A DNA stretch of 64,000 nt from positions 43,715-107,714 of the forward strand of contig CACRSC010000085.1 in assembly GCA_902651635.1 (NCBI GenBank). The letters are read 5' to 3'. The notes below the pieces were generated by a model. It had not been told where the DNA came from. It searched no databases and saw only the letters and a program-made list of their open reading frames with translations. Every line of letters starts with the position of its first letter. The first letter of the stretch is position 1. This DNA comes from Mastigamoeba balamuthi. Lineage: Eukaryota > Evosea > Mastigamoebida > Mastigamoebidae. The translations under genes were made by a program, and so were the position numbers. Positions 52,290-62,209 of the stretch are shown piece after piece.

Positions 52290-53168
52290 ATGAGCCATCC
52301 CAAGCCTAAAGCCCAGAGCACCAGCTCTCACGAGGCAGAGAGCAAGAAGAAGAAGAAGGACAAGGTGCAGAGAACAAATAGCTGCACAGGGCCTATCATT
52401 ACCATCATCTCGCCACCTGATGATGCAGCAGCAGCAGAGAAATGCACAGAGGCAGATGAGCAGCAGCACATTGCAAACATGATGGGCAGGGTTGTAAGCT
52501 GCTGGCCCTCTTCAATCATGTACCATTGAAGGAGGAGGCTGCCCTGCCCTGCACGTTTGAAGATGTCAGAGCAGGCATCAAGGGCCTGCAGATGCTCAAC
52601 ACTGCTACGTTCCGTGAACTGATTGACTGATGGGCCCCTTCTCTCTCAATTTTCTGTTACAATCACTCTAATATTTGTGTTTCAAACAAAATAGGTTGGA
52701 CGTGTTGCAGCAGAGCATGGACTCCAGCAGGCAGATGAGGGATCTGACCCTCAGAGAGAAGATCATGATCAGCATTCTCGGTATGTGCCTTTTTTAAAAT
52801 GTGTTTAACACTACTTGTTGCACAGTCCCTGAACTGAGCAACCTCCCTCCTAAGAGGGGCCCTTTTTCCAGTGCTCTGTCTTGCGATAATGACTAGGCCC
52901 ATTGTTACACAGATAGAGCAGTGGACGAAGGCCAGCAATGCTTCACTGTACAAGGACCACCCTGAGTGGAAGTGTATTTTTTCTTTTCAACTGTTTTATT
53001 AACAGTACAATCAACAGGTCAAACGTTCAGATGCACTTCAACAAGATCATTCAGGCAGTCTGGCCCCCTGAGTTCATACCGTTCTTTGCAGAGAACCCTA
53101 TGGTTTGCAAGGGGATCTGTAATCACATCCAGAACATCTGGTGGAACTACTGCTCCATTGAATCATGA
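52290..53168 (+). pseudogene. Four-exon gene, unrecognised (possible transposon gene)
   Basis: Exon 1 starts at ATG 52,290 (MSHPKPKAQSTSSHEAESKK, Lys- and Ser-rich) and, after a frameshift near 52,500, continues LLALFNHVPLKEEAALPCTF to TATFRELID. Exon 2 (from about 52,694, after AAAATAG) reads LDVLQQSMDSSRQMRDLTLR with donor GGTATGTG. Exon 3 (after TTACACAG, about 52,912) reads IEQWTKASNASLYKDHPEW. Exon 4 (after TTAACAG, about 53,007) reads NVQMHFNKIIQAVWPPEFIP to a TGA at 53,168. The C-terminal part is globular and Trp-rich. No known domain. Adjacent repeat clusters suggest it belongs to that transposon family. Confidence 0.4.
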
Positions 53169-53952
53169 GTGCCCCCTCTCCTTTAATTTTGGTGTCTAAC
53201 AATATATACAGGTGGGACAGGATGAGCTCAGCCCATTCAGAGTCCCCAGACATAACAAGGGTCAAAAGACCCAGATGCAGCATGACTTGCATCAGCTCAC
53301 AGACTGTTCTTAATGCCAGATGGATGTGATCATACCTGCTGCTGAGACTGAGGCTACTGCTTCTGCTTCTGCACCTGCTCTTGCAGCTGCAGGGTTTCAT
53401 ACCACTCACGGCATTTTCCTTCCTGTCCATTATGAACAGACTCTCCCTTCAGATTGAAGCTGCTCCCTTCCTCAAAAGCTTCTCCCATCAAAAAACAATA
53501 ATTGCTCGATATAATTGCATTTTTGATGTATGATGATGCAGGAAGAACCAGCAATCCCTGTGTAGCAGCATATAGAAAAGGGTGCTACTACATACTGTAG
53601 CAGACCCTAGCAGCATGTAGTGGTGACCAGCATAGTAGCATGTAGTGGATAGTAGAACTACATGCTGCTATGCACTCTTTGCTATGCAGCATAGCAGACC
53701 CATGCATAGTGGCATGCAGCAAAGGCCTGTGTAAACAGAGGTTAAAACGAATTGTAAAAACTGTCAAAAATTTGAAAATGAAAAAATCGGAAAACAGCAA
53801 AAAGTAACGAAAAAGATATGGAAAACGTAAAACTTTAGGATAAAAAAGAAAAGCGCCAAAAAAGAAGAAGGGAAAGAGGACTGAGCAGTTTCAAGTTGAC
53901 AACATTCAAGAAAGAAAGAACCAAAATAAAACGCTTAGTCATATATTGCTCA

Positions 53953-56315
53953 ATCGCCGGCAATTGAAGAAAGAAATCCAAAAGAAGTTATGAGAAAAAC
54001 GATGAGGAAACACAAAACCAATGAAAGAACATGTTTCAATAACTCTGAACAGAGTGAACCAGACTTTAAGTAAGACTGAGAATTAAACTGTAACTCTATT
54101 TTGTCTTTCTCTTCTTGGAGACAGAAGAGAGTGCCTTGTCCAGTGCCTGGCCTGCTTCCTCTTCTTCCTCGGACTTGGCTGTTTTCTTCTTTCTGCCCCT
54201 TGTAGCACTCAAGTGGTTTCACGGGAGCCTGCACCTGCATAGCTGATGTGCTCTCTGTTGAATTGTTAAAAGGAACAAAGAAGAAACAAAGAAAAATTGG
54301 CATCTTTCTCCCTGGGTTCCTCTGCTAATGTTGAACGAACAGGAGGACAAAGCTCAGTCGTTGCTTTTCCAAGACGAAGACGATGTGCTTCATGTGAAGA
54401 GCTTCCTCATGAAGCACTACTTCCTGGGGTGCTGCCAGGGGAGATGACCCTGGGTCAGGTCCAGTCCGGGTTCCTACTGGAGGAGCCAGAAAGACCAGCA
54501 CTTAGAAGTTGGTAAATCAAGGAAACAACAGGTAGCATACCCTCCACAGGGTGAGGAACGGGAGGAAACATGTGCACGGTAGCCTGAAGTCCACACGACA
54601 GTGCAAGGATCTGGTTGTCAGTGAGAACAACATTAGCCATCACAATCTCCATGACTACAGTCTTGCTCATTATCTCTTCTACATACATTAGATTGATCGC
54701 TGGCGATAAAATCCTACATGTCCAGGTGAGAAGCAATGAGATGCCATGTGTTACCATCCAGACACATGTACCACACCTCATCAAATGGTGGTACAGTGAA
54801 ATTGATGGCCTCTTCAGGTCCCTGGGTGTAAGTAACAGCCATGCTGCAGATACAGAAGACGTTCTTCTTAACTGGGGCCCCCTTCTCCAGAACTACTACC
54901 AACCCAGCAAACCTCATCCAGCCACGGGACTTGATTTTTCGGTGAGCATGGCCACTCACAAGGAGTCTGCATCTCTAAGTACCCCTTTGCAAACCCCAGT
55001 TTTTGCTATGGTCAAAATTTCACAAAAGTAGTATAAATTACAGTAGAAAAACGTGTTTTAAACACGAAAAATAAGCTGAAAATGCGAAAATCAATGGAAA
55101 AACGTGAATTTATCAAAATCTGGAAAATGAGAAAACAGGTACTTACTGTTGTTGATGTGGTCCCAGCGAACAATCCCCCATGTGGAAGCCCCATCCTCCA
55201 GAATTACAGGGATGTCTCTGACTTGGTAGGAGACTATTATTGGCAGTACACTCAGAGTTGGTGCGATGCCAAACAGCTTGGGCTGAATGATCTCTTTCTT
55301 TGTGTCAATTGCCCTCTTGGTTTCTTTAAGAAGCAGTGTTAAGACGATATATGACTTTATGGCATTACCAGTTATGGCATCAGGGAAGAGAAGTGGAAGT
55401 AGTCATTGATTGAAGTTGTTCTCCACCTCCATCACAGCTAAGTGGCTTTGCTTGATGCTCTTGCACACTTCCTTCGCCTGCTCATTGCACTTCTTTTTCT
55501 TTTCCTTCTTCTTCTTCTCTGAGGCTTCCTTCTTTTATTCTGTCTTAATTGTGAAGAAGGACTCTTCGTTCTTCTTCTCCTTCTTTATCTGGTTGTCTTT
55601 GACTGCTATCACCTGAGATTCAACAATCAGTCTATTGTTATTGCTGGTGATTAAACAGTTTAGCATTAACAAAGACTAGACAGCATTGCTCAAACCATTA
55701 ATGATCACCAATTTTTTATCGCCAGTGATAAAGTATGCAGACATAAAGCTACAGTAAGACCAAAAACTATTTGTGAATAAGAACAAGCATCTTATCGCCG
55801 GTGATAACTTATATCAGTCTCTCACAAAGGTGTTTATCACTGGCGATAAATCTAAGCAACAAAGATATTTAGTGATGACGTCACGTTTTACGTTACGCAT
55901 AAGATATTTTAAGATATTTTTCATTTTATAAGTCTTCCTCTGTGAGTGAAGTCCACCTGCTTGGCAGGTTAGTTATAATGATGAATCTATTTGAAATATC
56001 TTTAGATATTTCAGCAATATCTAAATATATCTAGATATTTCTTCAACTTCTATCGCTGGTGATAAACACTACCACCTGCACATGAATACCTTAGGAAAGA
56101 TTATGTTTAACTTTATCCAATTACTGAAAGAAAATGAAGTGCCTCTTTCTCTGCTACCGATTGCATACCACATCATCACTGCATCAGAATGACTCACATC
56201 ACACTCTGATTCTCACTGACATAAAGTCTAAATAAAAATCACTTTGTTGTTACAATATGGTTCTCTTCCTCACTTGCTGTTTTTCTTCATATGTTTTATA
56301 ATTATCGCTGGCGAT
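53953..56315. repeat. Eight dispersed copies of palindrome TTATCGCYRGCGATAA
   Basis: Copies are at 53,953, 54,696, 55,640, 55,716, 55,792, 55,833, 56,051 and 56,304, each 12-18 bp and nearly self-complementary. The outer two lie at equal distance (about 217 bp) from the same marker in each inverted arm. I find none elsewhere in the window by eye. They look like binding sites of a dimeric protein. Confidence 0.65.
54455..55610 (-). pseudogene. Spliced gene inside the long-inverted-repeat element, unrecognised
   Basis: Upstream exon (55,610 to 55,147): Lys-rich start (KKEKKNEESFFTIKTE) with stops, then AIDTKKEIIQPKLFGIAPTL and VILEDGASTWGIVRWDHINN, ending at GTAAGT. Next exon (about 54,985 to 54,714): HRKIKSRGWMRFAGLVVVLE, KNVFCICSMAVTYTQGPEEA, FDEVWYMCLDGNTWHLIASH. 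A further open part (54,690-54,455) reads SKTVVMEIVMANVVLTDNQI. Conserved-looking Trp and Cys suggest folded domains, but no family is recognisable. It may be the element's transposase or an accessory factor. Confidence 0.4.
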
Positions 56316-56813
56316 TATTTTGTTCAAATTCATATCAGGTTTTTTCATTTATCTCTGCCTTCTTTTTCTTGTTTTTCTGCCTCCAAATTCACTCTTATCC
56401 TTTTCAAATTATGATGTTCTTTTTTCTATCATTGTTTTTTTGTCATTGCTCTCTCTTTTTTGTTACTTTTTGCTGTTTTCTGATTTTTCCTTTTTCAAAT
56501 TTTTGACAGTTTTTAATATTCGTTTTAACCTCTGTTTGTAGTGGCATCTAGCAGATGGTAGAACTATGCACTGCTACACACTCTTTGCTACACAGTATAG
56601 CAAACCCTTATGTAGCAGCATATAGTGAAGGCCTGTGTAGCAGTGCATAGTTCTACCATCAGCTACACACCACTATACCAGCCTCCACTATGTGCCACTG
56701 CATGCTTAACATGTTATTGAAGAAAATTGTAAATGAACTTCATTTGGAGGTGTGGCAGATATGGAATATGGATGAGATCTACATAGCTACAAGTTCTATA
56801 AGATGAAAAGTTA

Positions 56814-57440
56814 TTGTGTACTGGAACTTCAGTTTTTTATTATGGAATCTGGCACATTTCAAGTTACTTGGAACATGTCACTCTGATTGCCTGTACAACT
56901 GCTAATGGTAATCACCTCTTGCAGGGCCTCATCTTACTACTGAAGAATCTGCTCCCATCTGCTATTGAGTTCATTGACCACTTTGACTTTGCAGGCTCAA
57001 TCAAGGGCTGGATGAACAAGAAGATTTTTGGTCTCTGGGCAACTCAGATTATCATTTCCCAGGCCCAGAAACGGCAGGCAGCCAAACACATGCCGAATGC
57101 CCCTATCCAAATTCTCGTGGACAGCCACTCATCTCGCAAGTGCCCTGATGTCCTTGAGCTTCTGTGCCAGAACAACATTCACGTGTTGGCATTTCCATCA
57201 TATGCCACACACGTCCTTCAGCCACTTGATGTCTTGTTCTTTATGATGTTTAAGGGATACCTCAAGAAGTACCTCAACCTCACAGGGGCCACAACCATGG
57301 ACGACCAGCATGCCCTGATGCTCAGCGCAGTCCAGAAGGTGTGGTATCACACCTGCGAGCCCACTACAGTCACAGCCGGGTTCGCCCACATGGGAACCCA
57401 GAGTGCGTTATTGATGGGAGTGACTACATCGCCCCTGATG
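56814..57440 (+). pseudogene. Pogo/Tigger-like (Tc1/mariner superfamily) transposase, C-terminal part
   Basis: The frame opens near 56,814 and contains LEHVTLIACTTANGNHLLQG, then QILVDSHSSRKCPDVLELLC with NNIHVLAFPSYATHVLQPLD and MMFKGYLKKY. This is the DDE_1 domain found in pogo, Tigger and CENP-B-related proteins: the second Asp in LVDSHSS and the hallmark P-x-x-T-H-x-L-Q-P-L-D. The first Asp region and the N-terminal DNA-binding domain are missing. After about 57,440 the frame continues but the sequence no longer looks like transposase. No ends recognised. Confidence 0.65.
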
Positions 57441-57969
57441 CCACTGTGGCCCATGCGCAGTGCACAGTCCACACATTCAGATTCACGGCCATCTGCTGAC
57501 TGTGGCAGACTTTATCACCAAGCTGCAAGCATGAGCAGTGCCACTGCTGGCAGCCCCTGCAGCTGCCCACACCTGCTCCTGCCCCCCTGCCATACATTCA
57601 GGCCCAGGCCGCTGGCCTGCTCACCACTGCCTGTGCTGCCCACCCCGGTGTGATCTAAAAAACACAGAATCTGAGAATCTGCTGGAGCAGCTTTTTTCGT
57701 TTGATCGGCTTGATTTGCTGACTCAAATTTGGGTGTCTTAACCCCCCTTTTTTGTATAGAGGAAACCGCCTGTTGTACAAAAAATCTTGAGTGTGTACTA
57801 TTGATAATGCAGATATCTGTACAGAAGACCAGTGTGCGAGTCCCACAGACAGCACCAAGCTCCACTGCCTGCCCAGCTCAAACTTGCAGATCCTGTGGCC
57901 CCTCATCACCACCACTCTGATGGTGTGCTGTGAGTGCTTAGTAAGGGTGCTGAAACACACTAACTGCGT

Positions 57970-58348
57970 CTGAGATGTGCTCGAAATGCACTGTCTGTGC
58001 CTGAGACGCACTGTCAGCATTCAATACATGCTGCCTGCACCTGAGACGCACTGTCAGCACCCTATACATGCTGCCAGTGCCCGATACGCACTGTTTGTGC
58101 CTGAGACATACTGTTAGTGCCTGAGATACACAGTCAGTGGCCGATATGTGCTGCCAGCACCTGAGATGCACTGCCAGTGCCCAATACACACTGACAGCAT
58201 CCAATACATGCTGCCAGTGCCCTATATGCACTGTCAGTGCCTGATATGCACTGTCAGCACCTGAGACACACTGTCAGTGTCCAATACAAACTGCCAGTGC
58301 CCAATATGCACTGTTAGTGCCCTATACACACTGCTAGTGCCTGATACA
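57970..58348 (+). repeat. 20 bp minisatellite
   Basis: About 18 tandem units of CTGAGAYRCACTGYCAGYRC with alternating CCAATACAYG variants, in exact 20 bp register. No spacers, so not a CRISPR array. Confidence 0.8.
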
Positions 58349-58492
58349 TGCAGTGTCATGTTCTTATTCCTCTTGTAGGCTCAAAACTACAGTATGTTTC
58401 GTGGCATGCTGCGAGAGCCAAGTGCTCTCTCCCTTCAATATGACCTACCAACTGGTTGGTATTTGTCACATACAGTGTTTTTTGATTGTAAG

Positions 58493-61403
58493 CTATTGTG
58501 TGTCTGGTATACTGTTCATTTTTCCCTTGGAAGCTTCAGTTTCTCTCTCACTCACAACTGAAGCAGCTGGAGCAGTACTTCCTTCTGAATGAATCCCAAC
58601 TATCTCAGTTTGGGAACTTGTCCTTCCTGGCAGTGAATGAACATTAGGCAGACCTGCAACCTTAGACTTCCGGAACTGAGGACGACCATAAAGCTGCTGA
58701 TGCTCAATATCAGCATGTTTCCTCTCAGTTGTTGTGTTTTGAACATGTTGGCGACCAATTTTACAGCCCTGTTTCATTTCCTCTGGATGATGATCAAGAG
58801 TTCGAGCAAGATTAAGAATTGCCTCCTTCAGACATTCGAGTTGAGGCTTAGTTCCTGTGAAGCAAGCTACTTTGTGTGAACTCTCCACATCAGTAATATC
58901 TGAGATACTCTGTTGGCATGCTGCTGCTGCTGCTGCTTTAGCAGGAATAACCTCGTTGATGTGAGCACATGTCTTAGCACTGACCTTCTCAGAGAAGAGC
59001 TGAGGACTGATTTCTAGGACCTTGTCCATCAGATTAAAAGTGCCCTCACACACAAGTGAGGTGATGGGCATTGTTTTAACTACTTCACGATCTAGTATTT
59101 CAAAGTTTGTATGATCCTTAAGCCATAACTGAAACTCATCTGCTTGCATTCGCCTTGATACAAATGACTTAAGATCAGAGATAATATCATACTTTTCTAA
59201 CCAGAAATGAATAGACTCTGCAGAAGTAGTTACTAGAAATCGGCATAGTGGGTCTCCTCTCTGTCTGAAGTCCAGTTTCCCCTCAGAGGCGTCAAGTAAA
59301 AGTGTTGATAGTCTATAACAAATTTCCATATCACCTAGACCAACCAGAAGAAGTGGCAGAGAGAGCCACTTATCAGCATAGGACTTTATACTGTGAAGAA
59401 ATGTCTCAAGAAAAGGCTTTACCAATAAAGCTGCATTATAACCACCAGGGATCTCAATTGAAAATGTCTTTGAAAAGTGATGCTCTGGTGACTTAATGTA
59501 ATTCAAAAGGTAATCTTCAAGCATTATCCAGTGATTGGCCATCTGACATCCTCTAAATCCAGGCTTAAGACCATTATTTATCTTATCTTCTGCTTCTGAC
59601 CATGTCATCTCTGGGGCAAAGACAAGAAGATTAAACTCATTTAGAAATGTTGCACGTAGAAAAAGCTCAGGCTGATTAAGCCATATTGCACAATGATCAG
59701 CAGTATTACGAACTGTAGATCGAGATGAGTTTACAGTCTGTGAAATGAATGTTAGTAGACTGGGTAAACAATCCCATTTTTCAAGAGTCCAATCATTTGC
59801 AGCAAGAACAATATTCCATCTTGTTGTAATAGGCATTGGAATTCGTATCCAGCATGGATCAGGAAATTTCTCTTTAGCTGCTCATTGCTCAACATAGACA
59901 GAGAACTCATTTCGTGACATTGAAACATGAGAAAGATAAGCTAAACGGTACAATAGTGTAAGCAGTGTTACATCTGTAACTTTAGCTGGATCTGTGATAC
60001 CTGAATCATTTCCCATATACTCTTCCACACAATTAACAAGAGAGAAGTTGATTACATGTAACCAACAACCAGCCTGAGCCTGAAGAGACACATTCTCTTG
60101 TGTCTCTAAGAGCTTGAAGACACCTCCTTTTTTCCCTGTATACCTGCACAGTTATCTCCCATTGCAGACCATACCTTATTCTCTACAGCATAGTAACGAA
60201 GACGTTCTGCAATAGCACTTGCATGTTCTATTGACTTGGATTCTGACAGGGATCCTGCCCATAGACAGCGAATAAGAATGCCCTTCATTGGTGGTGAGTA
60301 AACAACATATACTGGGGATCTTGGTTTGCCTCCTCTTTTTGAGGTATCTGTTAGAATATGAATCCATTTCATCTATATCATTATCAGTATGAGATATAAA
60401 CAGGAAAAAGAATGCACATTCAATAAATCTCTCTTGATCTCCTCATTCAATACAAAGTCAACAGCTGCAACTGTCGTATGTACTGAGGTTGGTGAGGGAA
60501 TAAGAGGCGTCTCAGTATTTAGACCCAGAAATACAGCACTTATATGAATCACCTCTGGGATCTTAAGAGTACTGACTAATGTGTTCAGATAAAACACAGC
60601 AGCATTCTTTTGAGAATCATGAGATGGATAAGTATGTGACACATCCACCGGCAAAGACACTTCTCCTTCATCTATCACTGGGCAGAGCCTAAGCAGGTGA
60701 TCAATAACATCCTGCTGACTTGAGAGTTCCCACAGGTTCTTAAGCTCCATAATATGATTATGTATCTCTTGAGTAACATGAATTACAGCTGTCTCAAGAT
60801 GCACTGGAACTGAAGATAAGTGCTTGCTTTTCATATCTTTACAGTGTTTATTCTGCTGGTCTTTTGCATGAACCTCCAACAATGAAGTGCCATTCTGCGC
60901 TACTGCATTCTGTACAGGTAATGTAAGAGGCAAAGTAACATACAAATAGGAACCATATGAAGAGATGAAGTGCTCTGTCCTTGCTCAGCAGCAGCTGAAG
61001 CTTCAGAGATGGATACTGCAACATCAGATACCTGCCCAGCTCGGGGCTGTGCAGAGGGCACTGGTGGCTGTGCAGGCTTACTGACATGCAGCACAGAATC
61101 AGGGTAACTGGGAGCTGCAGGAGCAGATTTCTCTCGTGCCCTCTTACCTCTACCCCTGCCCCTACCCCTCCTGGCACACTGACCACGAGCTGCAGGCTGG
61201 TCTTCTTGTCCAACAGAGAAGACAGAAGTAGTACCAGCGACACTGGCACTGACCACAGTACTGGCATTTGGCATATGACTGGAAGTACTGGCAATAGCAG
61301 CCCCAGGCTGAGTCCACTGTTTTTTTGTCAAACTGGCATGTAGTGCTGGCATAGGCACTGGAACTGGTGCCTGTGCCACTGTGGGTGGGACAGGCACTGG
61401 CAC
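58493..61403 (-). pseudogene. hAT-like transposase, broken
   Basis: The longest open part (58,493-59,836) begins MPITTRWNIVLAANDW, the TRW block of hAT transposases, followed by about 300 helical residues (WSEAEDKINNGLKPGF; ADEFQLWLKDHTNFEIL). Upstream in the same direction are CWLHVINFSLVNCVEE (59,882-60,091), and ILTDTSKRGGKPRSP with AMGDNCAGIQ (60,106-60,372), matching the DUF659/hAT catalytic order with a DN pair. N-terminal pieces (60,373-60,945; 60,900-61,403) include VDHLLRLCPVIDEGEV-type helix and an Arg/Gly-rich stretch. At least four frameshifts or stops separate them. The C-terminal hAT dimerisation motif is not evident; the end is instead Ser/Thr/Gln-rich. Confidence 0.55.
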
Positions 61404-62060
61404 TGATGCCTGAACGGAGTTGGTCTCTGGGGGTAGAGCTCCCTTTGACTGGAAAATGTTAAGATCTCGGGTTTATACAAAACAAGTCATACTGGTGGGA
61501 TCATGGGCGGTATGAATGGTACGGGAGGTGCAGACGGTACAGGCGGTTCGGGAAGTATTGACGGTGTGGACAGTGTGAGTGGTGATATCAGAACTGGCAC
61601 CATTCAGTGTGTTGGAAGGGGAAGGATGACTCGTTGGTCCATACTTCGGGTGGTGTTGGGATACACAGTGGTGAAAATAGCAGCCCCAGGCTGTATCCGC
61701 TGTTTTTTTGTGGGACTGACTTGTGGTGCTATCATGATCACTGGCACTGGTGCCTGCGCCACTGTGAGTGGGGCCGGCGTTGGCTCTGGTGCATGGACAG
61801 AGTTAGTCTCTGAGGGTAGAGCTTCCTCCAACTGTGGGGTGTGTTGAGATCTCATGCTTGAACAAAACGAGTCATACCGGTGGGATCGCGGGCAGTACGG
61901 GCAGTGTGGACACTATGGGCAGTACAGGCAGTATTGACAGTGCGGGTGGCACGCGAGTGGTGCTGTCGGGACAGGCACCATGTGGTGTGCTGGAAGGGGA
62001 AGGGAGACTTGTTGGTCCATACTTCTGGTGGCGGTGGGATACACTTTGGTTGGGATACAC
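61290..62060 (+). repeat. About 390 bp tandem duplication overlapping the hAT-like 5' region
   Basis: AGCAGCCCCAGGCTG..CC.CTGTTTTTTTG occurs at 61,298 and 61,679. Both are followed by GGTGCCTG.GCCACTGTG, GGGTAGAGCT and AACAA..AGTCATAC.GGTGGGATC. A shorter third part follows from 61,960 (GGAAGGGGAAGG.GA and TTGGTCCATACTTC, also at 61,615). On the minus strand both copies encode the same TVAQAPVPV...TKKQ..QPGAAI block. Confidence 0.65.
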
Positions 62061-62209
62061 AACGGTCTAGATTTGCTGTGTGGCGGAGATTTTATGTACA
62101 AATGCCCCCTTGTGCATTGACAATGAAAAGGACCAATAGTACAAAAGTACTTTTTTTTGAGACACCCAAAATTGTCCGTGTACTAAGATACTCACCCCCC
62201 CGGTGTGCA

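Larger units (their letters stand above)
53560..56705. mobile_element. About 3.1 kb element with long inverted repeats
   Basis: Sequence at about 53,735-53,970 is the inverse of about 56,300-56,540, including AACAGAGGTTAAAACGAAT and GAAAACAGCAAAAAGTAAC. Outside each arm lies a TGCTAYRCA repeat cluster (53,570-53,720; 56,535-56,705). Arms are therefore at least 230 bp and perhaps 400 bp. Exact outer ends and a target duplication could not be fixed. Inside is a spliced minus-strand gene and repeated palindromes. Confidence 0.6.

Noticed and set aside
57970-58348. CRISPR-like array
   Set aside because: The units are contiguous 20 bp tandem copies without unique spacers, and the window is eukaryotic.
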